In this document: positions 1-8,884 of the stretch, in pieces
How positions within the stretch are numbered: position 1 is the stretch's first letter
Layout of the letters: each line of letters starts with the position of its first letter
Source of the DNA: CADEDV01 sp036383515
Lineage (GTDB): Bacteria > Bacteroidota > Bacteroidia > Chitinophagales > Chitinophagaceae
Assembly: GCA_036383515.1 (NCBI GenBank)
Contig: DASVOE010000087.1
Location: 1-55,904 of the forward strand
DNA length: 55,904 nt
Direction of reading: 5' to 3'
The notes under the pieces: model-generated
What the model was told of the DNA's origin: nothing
Seen by the model: only the letters and a program-made list of their open reading frames with translations
The model's database searches: none
Program-made: the position numbers and the translations under genes

Positions 1-47
1 GAGACCGCTATAAAAATGTATGTAGAAGATAACCAGTAACACTGGTA

Positions 48-1301
48 TTAGCTCTTTGAAGTTTTATCGCTGAGTAAAAAAGGTATAAAAAAACCAAACA
101 GCATGCTGCCCAGGCTTCTGTCGAAATAATTTTCGGTAATCATGGCAATAGCAAAAGTTAGCATGATTAACAAGGCTAAGCCATCTCTGTGTCGCCAGGC
201 CTTGCGGATCGGGAGAAGAATCCATCCAACCAGGAAAAGAACAAGCCCGGCAAGACCCAGGCTTACTGCTATATCGAAATAATTGTTGTGTAGATTCTTT
301 TCTGTTCGTATAGCAAACTGAAAATTCTTTTCACGGTATACTTCCATCAGTTTAGCTTTTTTATCACCGAGATGTACGCCCCATAAAGGAGCCTGCTTAA
401 ATAATTGCCAGCCACATTGCCAAACAGCCAGGCGGGTATTGGCACCGTTCCACTGACCGGTGTCCACGGCCATGTTGTAATGGCTTTCCGGCCCGGTTTG
501 CTGAAATTGAAACTGTGTGTAAGAAAGTTCTTTAAACCTGTTAATTGTTTTTGGAAAAAATTTGAAAACTAGAAATACACCGATCAAAAGACCCATAATA
601 AGCGTAGCTCCTTCCAGGTATTTTTCCTGTTTGATAATATAGTAAAACGAGAATCCGAGTGTAGAAGCGTATAATACCAGCATCAGGTTCCTGCTGGCTA
701 ATAAAAAACTAATGATGAACAGGAAAAGTATTGCCAGCACCAGCAGCGGTTTATACCTGAGTTGTTTCTTATAAAATAAAAACCAGCTAAAAATATAAAT
801 GGCAAGGTTAACGAGAAGAGATATATAAATGGATTGCTGTCCTGTTATTGGTTCACTTAAGGAATCGTTGTAGAGGAAGGCGGTGTTTTGAAATGTTACG
901 GAACGATATATTCCATATCCAAGACAAATTGAAACGACAATAGTTACCAGGATGGCAATACTCAATAATATTTTATCACGAACATCTTTTTTCAAATGAA
1001 TAAGACCAAGGCTTAGTGGAAAATAGATCAGCGGTAATCTAGAATCGAGATAACGGAAACCAGCTTTTTGATTGGATGAAAGAAAAAGGCTTAGGATGAG
1101 GAGGATGAAAAAGACCGTCATCCATATAATATAACGGCGTTGCGACAGCAGTTGTAGTTTGTCTTTAAAAGAAGAGTAGCTGATAGAAACTATAATTACG
1201 GCTACGACGCTAATAAAATTCAAGGTCTGCAGTGAAGGCAAAAAAAGACTGCATATAAAAAAAATAATAGTTATGAAAAATAATTTATCACGAACAGGCA
1301 T
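48..1301 (-). CDS. O-antigen ligase family membrane protein
   Basis: This 417-residue polytopic inner-membrane protein has about ten to twelve hydrophobic segments and one long non-hydrophobic loop at about residues 250-340. That is the layout of the Wzy_C/WaaL family, which ligates undecaprenyl-linked glycan to lipid A core or polymerises repeat units. The loop ends in an HNNYFD stretch starting at His338, matching the conserved His region of the family. It is divergent from an LPS-core type glycosyltransferase 125 bp away, which supports an envelope glycan role. Ligase and polymerase cannot be told apart from sequence. The stop codon lies close to the window edge and the gene is complete. 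Confidence 0.8.
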   Translation of the reverse strand: MPVRDKLFFITIIFFICSLFLPSLQTLNFISVVAVIIVSISYSSFKDKLQLLSQRRYIIWMTVFFILLILSLFLSSNQKAGFRYLDSRLPLIYFPLSLGLIHLKKDVRDKILLSIAILVTIVVSICLGYGIYRSVTFQNTAFLYNDSLSEPITGQQSIYISLLVNLAIYIFSWFLFYKKQLRYKPLLVLAILFLFIISFLLASRNLMLVLYASTLGFSFYYIIKQEKYLEGATLIMGLLIGVFLVFKFFPKTINRFKELSYTQFQFQQTGPESHYNMAVDTGQWNGANTRLAVWQCGWQLFKQAPLWGVHLGDKKAKLMEVYREKNFQFAIRTEKNLHNNYFDIAVSLGLAGLVLFLVGWILLPIRKAWRHRDGLALLIMLTFAIAMITENYFDRSLGSMLFGFFIPFLLSDKTSKS

Positions 1302-1426
1302 AAATAATTTTTAGAAGGAAGCCATAAAGATAACCTGTGGCTGCAGAAAGCAGAAATATTAACCATATTGTTTAATTGCAATTTTGAAAACCTCAATAAA
1401 TTAGTTTGCTGCAAAAATGAAGTGCG

Positions 1427-2254
1427 ATGGAAAAATTATCAGTTGTCATTATTACGTATAACGAGGAAAAAAATATTGGAAGCTGTATTGATTCTGTTCA
1501 ATCAATAGCTGATGAAATAATAGTGCTGGATTCATTTTCTTCTGACAGCACTATTGCGATAGCCTTGCAGAAAGGCGCTAAGGTATTTCAGTCAACCTTT
1601 CAGGGTTATATAGCGCAAAAGAATAAGGCTATTGAAAAAGCAACACACAATTATATTCTGAGTATTGATGCCGATGAACAGCTTGATGCATCATTACAGA
1701 CTGCAATAGGCGAAGCCAAAAAAACTTTTACATACGGAGCGTATAAAATGAAACGTTGCACGAATTACTGTGGCCATTTCATTCGTTATGGCGCCTGGTA
1801 CCCGGATAGAAAAATAAGGTTGTTCGACAAACGGGTAGCTGCGTGGGGTGGGTTAGATCCGCATGATAAGATAGTTTTTAGTAAAACTATTGCTGTTAAG
1901 CAATTGCCGGGCGAAATATTGCATTATTCTTATTCATCAAAAGAGGGGCATGTATTACAAAATGAAAGGTTCAGCACCATCGTAGCTGAATCCTATTATT
2001 TTGCTGGTAAAAAAACAAATTGGTTTAAAATTATTGTTAATCCCTTTTGGGCATTTGTGTATGGTTACTTTATCCGAAGGGGTTTTTTAAATGGAGAAAA
2101 GGGTCTTGTAATAGCATTTAATCAAGCTCGCTATACTTTTTATAAACATAAAAAATTATATGCCTTGCAGATTCATGGCTTAAAAACAGGGTCAGATATT
2201 CAACCCTCCACACACACTGATCGTTTGTCCGGTAATATAAGAGCCCATGTCTGA
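1427..2254 (+). CDS. glycosyltransferase family 2 (LPS core type)
   Basis: A 275-residue GT-A fold enzyme. The N-terminus VVIITYNEEKNIG and the DAD motif at residues 81-83, which binds metal and nucleotide-sugar, are typical of GT2. The later part (tryptophan-rich region, then a basic region with an amphipathic or membrane-associated stretch around residues 200-225) resembles WaaE/KdtX-like transferases that add sugars to LPS core on the inner face of the cytoplasmic membrane. The donor and acceptor are not predictable. Its 3' end overlaps the convergent fabG by 63 bp, so its last 20 or so codons also encode the end of fabG in antisense. Confidence 0.85.
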   Translation: MEKLSVVIITYNEEKNIGSCIDSVQSIADEIIVLDSFSSDSTIAIALQKGAKVFQSTFQGYIAQKNKAIEKATHNYILSIDADEQLDASLQTAIGEAKKTFTYGAYKMKRCTNYCGHFIRYGAWYPDRKIRLFDKRVAAWGGLDPHDKIVFSKTIAVKQLPGEILHYSYSSKEGHVLQNERFSTIVAESYYFAGKKTNWFKIIVNPFWAFVYGYFIRRGFLNGEKGLVIAFNQARYTFYKHKKLYALQIHGLKTGSDIQPSTHTDRLSGNIRAHV

Positions 2255-2947
2255 GGCAAGAAACAACGTAACATTGGCAATGTCTTCCGCGGTAGCAAAA
2301 CGGCCTAATGGAATCCCCGCCCTGTATTTATCACCCGCTTCACCCTCTTTTAAATAACTGGTCATATCTGTTTCTACAAAACCCGGCGCAATGGCGTTGC
2401 AACGGATATTGCGGCTCCCCAATTCTTTGGCTACTGATTTTGTAAAGCCAATGATCCCGGCCTTACTGGCTGCATAACTGGTTTGACCTGCGTTTCCCAT
2501 TTCGCCAATGATGGAACTCATATTAATAATAGAACCGCTTCTTGCTTTCATCATGGGTTTGATCACCTGCTTGGTCATATAAAAAACACTGTTCAGGTTA
2601 ACCTTGATCACTTCATCCCACTGATCAGCACTCATGCGCAGCAACAAATTATCTTTTGAGATACCAGCATTGTTCACACAGATATCTACTGTTCCAAATT
2701 CTTTCAATACATCATTGACAAAGGTTTCGCATTGTGCAAAATCACCGGCATTACTTTTATAAGCTTTGGCTTTTACACCCAACGCTTTTAATCTTTCTTC
2801 GAGTGCCGCTGCTTTTTCAGCGCTGCCATCACTTACATACGTAAAAGCAACAGCGGCTCCCTGCTCTGCAAATTTTAACGCAATGCCTTCGCCAATCCCC
2901 CTGGCTGCACCGGTAATGATCGCTACTTTATTTTCTAATAATTTCAT
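2192..2947 (-). CDS. fabG: 3-oxoacyl-[acyl-carrier-protein] reductase FabG
   Basis: A 251-residue classical short-chain dehydrogenase, full length for FabG. It has the cofactor motif TGAARGIG at residues 12-19, NNAG at 92-95, and the catalytic set Ser144/145, Tyr158 and Lys162. FabG reduces beta-ketoacyl-ACP with NADPH in each round of type II fatty-acid elongation in the cytoplasm. The C-terminal pattern (ITGQTISVCGG) is the usual FabG ending. It is not beside other fab genes, so a role in another SDR reaction cannot be fully excluded, although the sequence is canonical. The 3' end overlaps the convergent glycosyltransferase gene. Confidence 0.93.
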   Translation of the reverse strand: MKLLENKVAIITGAARGIGEGIALKFAEQGAAVAFTYVSDGSAEKAAALEERLKALGVKAKAYKSNAGDFAQCETFVNDVLKEFGTVDICVNNAGISKDNLLLRMSADQWDEVIKVNLNSVFYMTKQVIKPMMKARSGSIINMSSIIGEMGNAGQTSYAASKAGIIGFTKSVAKELGSRNIRCNAIAPGFVETDMTSYLKEGEAGDKYRAGIPLGRFATAEDIANVTLFLASDMGSYITGQTISVCGGLNI

Positions 2948-3012
2948 ACAACGATAATTTATTCAGGGGCAAAAGAAAGAAAATTATTGCAGATGACCTT
3001 GTATTGACAAGT

Positions 3013-4209
3013 TTAGTTTTCTTTCCACACGTAATAAATTACACCATTCTTATCGTCACTGATAAAAAAGGATGTTTCGTTCCACTGAAATACATCACAG
3101 GGCCGCCCAAATCTTTTATCCTCTGTTTTTCCCTGCAGGAAACCGGTGACAATTTCACGGTAAGAACCATCGGCCATCATCTGAACGACTGCATTTCCTC
3201 TTTGTCGCCATACACTGGTACTTCCATGCAAGGCTACAAGAAAAGAATTGTTGAAAAGCGGATCGGCAAATCCTTTTAAGTGAGCAAAACCCAATGGAGC
3301 TGAATGCGCTTTAAATGCCCAGGGAGCAACAGGTGGTTTTTTTACATAAGCTGCTTTGGCTGAATCTTCAAAATGGTGATCAGCCAATATTTGTTGTTGA
3401 AATTGTATATAATAAGGCCAGCCATAATAACCATTGGGTTCAACTGTGTGTAAAAGATCTTCCGGTTTATCAGGACCGAGATTATCTCTGCCCATATTGG
3501 TTACCCAGAGCCGGTTATTCACCCATTCTATTCCTACCGCATTGCGCAACCCTCTTGCAAAAATGCGTTGATTGTTACCATTGGCATCCATTTCAACGAT
3601 TGCAGCCCTTATTTCATTTTCTTTTTCAATACAGGCATCACAACTGCTGCCCACGCTGACATATATTTTATTGTCATAAAAAGCCATACTACGGGTAAGA
3701 TGCCAGCCGCCGTATTTATAGTTCAAACCATAGTCAGGAAAAGTCGCAATTGTTATAGCGGCTGATAATAATTGATTTTCGCCCGGAGTATATACATAAT
3801 AAGAGAGCTTTCCTGTTTCTGCTACATAGATATAATGATGACCATCTACGCTGTAAAAAACAACCTGGTTAGGATTATGAAGCCCTTGTAAAAAAGTAGT
3901 AACGCTGTCAAATTTTTTTTCCTGTTCATTCCAGTTTTGCAGTATCAATACTCTTCCGTTTTTATTATCACTCCTGTCATACATATCGGTGATGAATAAA
4001 CGGCCGTCGAAACTTTTGGCAAAAAAACGGGGGCGACCTGTTATTTCTGCGGCTACGCTCATCTTGTAACCGGCAGGTATTTGAAGTGTAAATGAAAGCG
4101 AGTCTTTTAACACTACAGGACAGTCTATAAGCCGAAGATTTTTTTGGGAAAAAGAAGGGAAACAAAAAAGAAAACCAACATAACTTAACAACCATTTTTT
4201 TATTTGCAT
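3013..4209 (-). CDS. PQQ-dependent sugar dehydrogenase-like (sorbosone dehydrogenase family) exported protein
   Basis: A 398-residue protein with a cleavable signal peptide (residues 1-22, ending FPSFSQ). A beta-propeller follows, with blade motifs such as GRLFITDMYD, GLRNAVGIEWVNNRLWVTNMGRDNLG and EPNGYYGWPYY, the signature of the glucose/sorbosone dehydrogenase (GSDH) family. Members oxidise sugars or sugar derivatives with PQQ in the periplasm, but many Bacteroidota paralogues have no known substrate, so only the fold is secure. It starts 10 nt after the stop of the GH3-family gene on the same strand, which suggests co-transcription. No cytochrome c domain is present. Confidence 0.8.
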   Translation of the reverse strand: MQIKKWLLSYVGFLFCFPSFSQKNLRLIDCPVVLKDSLSFTLQIPAGYKMSVAAEITGRPRFFAKSFDGRLFITDMYDRSDNKNGRVLILQNWNEQEKKFDSVTTFLQGLHNPNQVVFYSVDGHHYIYVAETGKLSYYVYTPGENQLLSAAITIATFPDYGLNYKYGGWHLTRSMAFYDNKIYVSVGSSCDACIEKENEIRAAIVEMDANGNNQRIFARGLRNAVGIEWVNNRLWVTNMGRDNLGPDKPEDLLHTVEPNGYYGWPYYIQFQQQILADHHFEDSAKAAYVKKPPVAPWAFKAHSAPLGFAHLKGFADPLFNNSFLVALHGSTSVWRQRGNAVVQMMADGSYREIVTGFLQGKTEDKRFGRPCDVFQWNETSFFISDDKNGVIYYVWKEN

Positions 4210-4219
4210 ACAAAACAGT

Positions 4220-5725
4220 TTATCTCATTGCCAATATCTCCTCTACATATTTTCTTTCATTACTCAATCGGGGCACTTTATGCTGACCGCCTAGCTTGCC
4301 TTTGTTGCGGAGCCATTCGGTAAACGTCCCTTTTGGTAATGAGTGCAGCAAAGGAAGACGCAGGGCAATATCCTTATACCGCTTGGCCTCATAATCACTG
4401 TTGATGCTTTTTAGTGCTTTGTCAAGTTCTTTTGTAAAGTCATCAAGATTGGCAGGTTCTTTTTCAAATTCGATCAGCCATTCATGAGCGCCATTTGCAT
4501 TATCGGAAAAATAAATGGGTGCGGCCGTATAATCATTCACGATTGCATTTGTTTTTTCAGAAGCGATGGCGATAGCTTTATCAGAATTATCAACGATCAC
4601 TTCCTCGCCAAACGCATTGATATAATGTTTGAGCCGGCCGGAGACCCTGATACGATAAGGTTGCAGAGAAGTAAATTGTATAGTGTCTCCCAACAAATAT
4701 CTCCATAGGCCACCATTGGTACTTATGATGAGTGCATAATTTTTCTCCAGCTCTACATCCTGCAGGCTGATGGTTTGCGGATCTTTTTTACCATACTCAC
4801 TCACCGGCATAAACTCCATGAAAATACCATGATCGGTAAACAGCAACATGCCCTCCTGTCCCGGTATATCCTGCGCAGCAAAAAAACCTTCACTGGCATT
4901 GTACATCTCCAGGTAATTGATTTTTTTGCCAATGATCTTTTGAAATTGTTCTTTATAGGGTGTGAAAGAAACACCACCATGCATGTATAATTCAAGCGAA
5001 GGCCATACCTCACTCATCGTTTTCTTACCGGTAATGTCCAATATTCTTTTAAATAAAACCAATGTCCAGGTAGGAACACCGGAAATAGAAGTCACATTCT
5101 CTTTGATAGTACTGCCGGCAAGTTTTTCAATCTTGCTTTCCCATTCATCCATAAGGGCAATACTGAGATCAGGTGTTCGCAACCAATGTCCCCAGAACGG
5201 AGTGTTTTGCAATAACACAGCGCTGAGATCGCCATACTGCGCCTCGTTATTCATGGGATTGATATTGTGACTACCTCCCAACACCAGTCCTTTCCCCGTT
5301 AATAATTCTGATTCGGGGTGAAACTGGTAATACATGGTGAGCACATCCTTCGCTGCTTTAAAATGACAATCTTCGAGACTCTCTTCACTGATCGGAATGA
5401 ATTTACTTTTATCGCTGGTGGTGCCGCTGCTTTTGGCAAACCAATAAATAGGTGTGTTCCATAATATATTCTGCTCTCCCTGCATGATGCGTTCGATATA
5501 GGGTTTCAGGTCATCATACTCATGAATAGGAATTGCCTGTTTGAATGCTCTTACAGTAAACAACTCATTGAAATGATACTTCCTTCCAAATTCGGTGTAT
5601 TGTGCGGAAGTAACAAGGTCCTGCAATACTTCACGCTGGGCATCCAGGGGATTATTTCTCCAGGCTTCTATACGCCAGAGCCGCATACGGGCAAGTGATG
5701 ATATGGCAGGACTGAGTAGTTTCAT
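4220..5725 (-). CDS. GH3 auxin-responsive promoter family protein (acyl-adenylating amidosynthetase fold)
   Basis: A 501-residue protein of the GH3 family, part of the ANL acyl-adenylate superfamily. The ATP-binding loop SSGTTSDKSKF is at residues 99-109. The downstream YNASEGFFA and GGLWRYLLGD motifs are the family's substrate/AMP and hinge signatures. Plant members conjugate amino acids to jasmonate or auxin. Bacterial members, common in Bacteroidota, have no settled substrate. The gene lies in a same-strand series with adenosine deaminase (58 nt upstream) and the PQQ-like gene (10 nt downstream). Family assignment is firm, and substrate is unknown. Confidence 0.88.
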   Translation of the reverse strand: MKLLSPAISSLARMRLWRIEAWRNNPLDAQREVLQDLVTSAQYTEFGRKYHFNELFTVRAFKQAIPIHEYDDLKPYIERIMQGEQNILWNTPIYWFAKSSGTTSDKSKFIPISEESLEDCHFKAAKDVLTMYYQFHPESELLTGKGLVLGGSHNINPMNNEAQYGDLSAVLLQNTPFWGHWLRTPDLSIALMDEWESKIEKLAGSTIKENVTSISGVPTWTLVLFKRILDITGKKTMSEVWPSLELYMHGGVSFTPYKEQFQKIIGKKINYLEMYNASEGFFAAQDIPGQEGMLLFTDHGIFMEFMPVSEYGKKDPQTISLQDVELEKNYALIISTNGGLWRYLLGDTIQFTSLQPYRIRVSGRLKHYINAFGEEVIVDNSDKAIAIASEKTNAIVNDYTAAPIYFSDNANGAHEWLIEFEKEPANLDDFTKELDKALKSINSDYEAKRYKDIALRLPLLHSLPKGTFTEWLRNKGKLGGQHKVPRLSNERKYVEEILAMR

Positions 5726-5783
5726 TCTCTGCCAAAATAAATCATTTGAAGCTAACTGCTCCGGGAAATTAAAAAATCAGGGC

Positions 5784-6776
5784 TTATGCTGCATTACAGG
5801 CTGCTATTATTTTTTTGCTGAGCCTTTCTTTCAAAGAGTAGTCACAAAAAGCATGTTTAACCGCTTCGAGGTTGCATTTTAAAAAATGTTCTTTTTCCCA
5901 GTTAAAAATGGTTTCCATTAATTCGTATTCACCGGATAGTGTTACGGGAGTTATCGTGCGGGCATCGGTATTAATGCTCATGGATACACCAGCCCTGTAA
6001 ATTTTATCAGCTGCATGATCTTGTATGGTATCAAAAACATTCACCTGGATATTACTGCTGGGGCAAACCTCAAGATGTATATTTTGTTCTTTTAAAAAGA
6101 AAAGTAGTTTTTTATCTTCTGCACTTCTTACACCATGACCTATACGGGAAGGATGAAAATGCTGCAGGGTCTCCCAGACACTTTCAGCTCCCTTTGCTTC
6201 CCCGGCATGCGCCGTGCAATGAATGTTATTTGTTTTTGCGAATTGAAATGCTTCTATATGATTGTTGATCGGAAAACCTGCCTCATCAGCTGCAATGTCA
6301 AACCCGGAAACATGCGTTCCTTTAAACTGTTCTACGAGTTTCACTGTTTCCATACTTTGGGCTGCTGAATAATGTCGAAGTGTGCAAAGTATGATCCGGG
6401 CTTCCACTCCCGTTGTTTGGATACCTTCTTCAACAGCATCATTTACTGCCTGTACAACTTCTGCAGCAGTCAGTCCTTTAAAAATATGTTGCAATGGAGC
6501 AAACCGCATTTCAGCATAGATCACATTATCGGCTGACAGCTGCTCAAAGAGATCCAGTGTAACGAGTCGCAATTCTTCTTTGCTTTGCATCAGATCAATT
6601 CCTTTCACAGCACGGGAAATATAATCGGCAAGGTCAGTGCATTTTGGCGGAGCAATAAATGATTGCTGGTATTCCTCCAACGAAATTTCGGGCTTCAATT
6701 GTTGCACTATCTTATAACTAAGACAACAATCAAGATGCAGGTGCAGTTCAATTTTTGGAAGTGACCTATAATTCAT
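5784..6776 (-). CDS. add: adenosine deaminase family protein
   Basis: A 330-residue zinc-dependent amidohydrolase. The metal ligands HLHLD (His12, His14), the HAGE motif with catalytic Glu, GHG, and an NTD motif near the C-terminus are all present. The second Asp of the common NTDD signature is Ala here (NTDART), a variant also seen in other bacterial members. The reading frame extends 46 codons further upstream, into the end of lptB, but the extension looks like translated noncoding DNA. The ATG at 6776, directly followed by the family start NYRSLPKIELHLH, is preferred. The enzyme converts adenosine to inosine in cytosolic purine salvage; deamination of a modified adenosine or adenine is possible. 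Confidence 0.88.
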   Translation of the reverse strand: MNYRSLPKIELHLHLDCCLSYKIVQQLKPEISLEEYQQSFIAPPKCTDLADYISRAVKGIDLMQSKEELRLVTLDLFEQLSADNVIYAEMRFAPLQHIFKGLTAAEVVQAVNDAVEEGIQTTGVEARIILCTLRHYSAAQSMETVKLVEQFKGTHVSGFDIAADEAGFPINNHIEAFQFAKTNNIHCTAHAGEAKGAESVWETLQHFHPSRIGHGVRSAEDKKLLFFLKEQNIHLEVCPSSNIQVNVFDTIQDHAADKIYRAGVSMSINTDARTITPVTLSGEYELMETIFNWEKEHFLKCNLEAVKHAFCDYSLKERLSKKIIAACNAA

Positions 6777-6870
6777 GCAGCTAAAATACAGGCAAAAATT
6801 CAGGAAAATAAAAGGAGTGAAAATGGTTGGATTCCTGCGCAGCAACGATATTTTATTGAACAGGCAGCTC

Positions 6871-7656
6871 TTATTTTGACAGGAAAGAATTGCCTGCCTT
6901 TGAAGCTTCCTCATGTAAATAGTCCTTACGTCTCAATTCAAAATTTCTTCCAAGATATAAACGGCGCACATCCTCATCTGCTGCCAGCTCTTCTGCAGTA
7001 CCGTGTTTAAAAATCTTTCCTTCGATCAGCAAATAAGCCCTGTCGCAGATGGATAAGGTTTCTGTTACATTATGATCGGTTATCAGGATACCGATGTTTT
7101 TGTATTTCAATTTTGCTACGATGGCTTGTATATCTTCTACAGCAATAGGATCAATACCGGCAAAAGGTTCATCCAATAAAATGAATTTAGGATCAACAGC
7201 AAGAGCCCTGGCAATCTCTGTTCTTCTTCTTTCACCGCCACTCAGCACATCGCCATTGCTTTTTCTTACATGATGCAGACGAAATTCATCCAGCAACGTT
7301 TCCAGTTTTTCTCTTTGCTCATCACGGGAAAGTTTTGTCATTTCCAGTATGGCCTTGATATTATCTTCCACACTCAGTTTACGAAAAATGGAGGCTTCCT
7401 GTGGCAGGTATCCAATACCGAGCTGGGCTCTTTTATACATTGGCAGTTGGGTAATGTTCTGCTCTCCAAGAAACACTTCACCCATATCCGGCTTTACCAA
7501 TCCCACTACCTGGTAAAAGGATGTGGTCTTACCTGCACCATTGGGCCCCAGCAGGCCAACGATCTCACCCTGGTTCACATCAAATGAAACATGGTTGACA
7601 ACAGTCCGGTTGCCATATTTTTTTACAAGATCCCTGGTTTGAATGATAAGAGACAT
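6871..7656 (-). CDS. lptB: LPS export ABC transporter ATP-binding protein LptB
   Basis: A 261-residue ABC ATPase. Walker A GPNGAGKT is at residues 37-44, the signature LSGGE at 137-141 and Walker B FILLDEP at 157-163, followed by a switch His in ILITDHNV. The specific wording (FAGIDPIAVEDIQ, YLPQEASIFRKLSVEDN) identifies LptB rather than a generic transporter ATPase. LptB powers extraction of lipopolysaccharide from the inner membrane with LptFG. A C-terminal tail of about 20 residues is longer than in E. coli LptB, as is usual in Bacteroidota. LptF/G and LptA/C are not in the window. A weak TAnnTTTG-like box lies at 7662-7669 on the minus strand. Confidence 0.94.
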   Translation of the reverse strand: MSLIIQTRDLVKKYGNRTVVNHVSFDVNQGEIVGLLGPNGAGKTTSFYQVVGLVKPDMGEVFLGEQNITQLPMYKRAQLGIGYLPQEASIFRKLSVEDNIKAILEMTKLSRDEQREKLETLLDEFRLHHVRKSNGDVLSGGERRRTEIARALAVDPKFILLDEPFAGIDPIAVEDIQAIVAKLKYKNIGILITDHNVTETLSICDRAYLLIEGKIFKHGTAEELAADEDVRRLYLGRNFELRRKDYLHEEASKAGNSFLSK

Positions 7657-7739
7657 AGGGGCAAAAATAAGGGTTCATCCACAATAAGCCTTTGCAGTTG
7701 CTTTGTTTTAACAAACACCCGTTGCCCGTTCAATGTCTT

Positions 7740-7771
7740 TTTGCATATGCGCCATTCCTGCTGTAAGTTTG
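7740..7771 (+). promoter_or_regulatory. Bacteroidota-type promoter of metF
   Basis: TTTG at 7740-7743 and TAAGTTTG at 7764-7771 are separated by exactly 20 nt, matching the -33 TTTG / -7 TAnnTTTG consensus. With the box centred at -7, transcription would begin near 7774. That leaves only about 12 nt before the metF ATG at 7786, so the mRNA has a very short leader. Confidence 0.75.
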
Positions 7772-7785
7772 CACACTTTTATATT

Positions 7786-8736
7786 ATGAAGGTTATAGAT
7801 CATATCAAACAGGCAAAAGATACTCTCGTATCATTTGAAGTGCTGCCTCCTTTAAAAGGCAAAGGCATTGAAGCGCTTTACAAGCATCTCGATCCGTTAA
7901 TGGAATTCAAGCCCTCGTTTATCAACGTTACGTATCATCGTAGTGAACATGTGTTCAAGAAAAGAGTGGATGGGAGTTTTGAAAAAGTGGTTATCCGCAA
8001 AAGACCCGGCACTGAAAGCATCTGTGCTGCCATCATGAATAAATATACAGTGGACACTGTGCCTCACCTGATCTGTGGTGGGTTTAGTGTGAATGAAACA
8101 GAAGATGCGTTGATCAATCTCCGTTATCTCGGGATTGATAATGTGCTGGTGCTCCGGGGAGATGCGGCTAAAAATGAAACGGCTTTTGAACCAGAACCAG
8201 ATGGTCATAAATATGCCAGCGATCTTTTGCAACAGGTGATAAACCTGAATGCCGGTATTTATCTTGAAGATGACCTGAAAGGAACACAAAAAACAGAATT
8301 CTGCATTGGCGTAGCTGGTTATCCTGAAAAACATTTCGAAGCACCCAATATGGAAACGGACCTGCGCTACCTGAAAGCCAAAATTGATAACGGGGCCGAT
8401 TACATTATCACCCAAATGTTTTTTGATAATGCAAAATATTATGCTTTTGTAAAAGCCTGCAGGGATATGGGCATCACTGTTCCTATTATACCAGGATTAA
8501 AACCGGTGTATTCCAAAAAACAATTGACGATACTTCCTAAAACATTCCATATTGATCTGCCTGCTGATCTTTCTAATGAAATGCTGAAATGCAAAACAGA
8601 TGAAGAAGTAGAACAGGTGGGAACAGAGTGGTTATTACATCAATCGAAAGACCTTAAAAAGAACGGGGTGCCGGTATTACATTATTATACCTTAGGTAAA
8701 CCGCATGTAATTGCGAATGTAGTAAAGGAGTTATAG
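7786..8736 (+). CDS. metF: methylenetetrahydrofolate reductase [NAD(P)H]
   Basis: A 316-residue TIM-barrel flavoprotein. VSFEVLPPLKGKG near the N-terminus holds the catalytic Glu. VLRGDAAKNE and FCIGVAGYPEKH, then ADYIITQMFFDN, are the FAD and folate motifs of MetF. It reduces 5,10-methylene-THF to 5-methyl-THF, the methyl donor for methionine synthesis. An in-frame extension of 65 codons upstream overlaps lptB and lacks family similarity. The ATG at 7786, placed 12 nt after the predicted transcription start, is chosen. The gene is monocistronic, divergent from lptB and convergent with the parvulin gene. Confidence 0.95.
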   Translation: MKVIDHIKQAKDTLVSFEVLPPLKGKGIEALYKHLDPLMEFKPSFINVTYHRSEHVFKKRVDGSFEKVVIRKRPGTESICAAIMNKYTVDTVPHLICGGFSVNETEDALINLRYLGIDNVLVLRGDAAKNETAFEPEPDGHKYASDLLQQVINLNAGIYLEDDLKGTQKTEFCIGVAGYPEKHFEAPNMETDLRYLKAKIDNGADYIITQMFFDNAKYYAFVKACRDMGITVPIIPGLKPVYSKKQLTILPKTFHIDLPADLSNEMLKCKTDEEVEQVGTEWLLHQSKDLKKNGVPVLHYYTLGKPHVIANVVKEL

Positions 8737-8884
8737 AAGGCAGGAATTAGGATTTGTAATTACGCTTTGATTAAATTAGAGATGCAAATACGGGCAATCT
8801 TGCTTGTATGTAACATTCCAACTCTTTATAGCCTTTGTAATTTCATCGGAGTGGTTTACCAAATTCCCAATCCCTCAATCCCAT

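Noticed and set aside
6777..6914. 46-codon N-terminal extension of adenosine deaminase
   Set aside because: It overlaps the end of lptB and lacks family similarity; the conserved start is at 6776.
5784..7656. Antisense overlap of lptB and add as a regulatory feature
   Set aside because: The overlap disappears once the correct adenosine deaminase start is used.
7591..7785. 65-codon N-terminal extension of MetF
   Set aside because: It overlaps lptB and the metF promoter; the conserved protein begins at 7786.
7897..8415. 172-codon minus-strand frame
   Set aside because: It is antisense to metF and has no supporting features.
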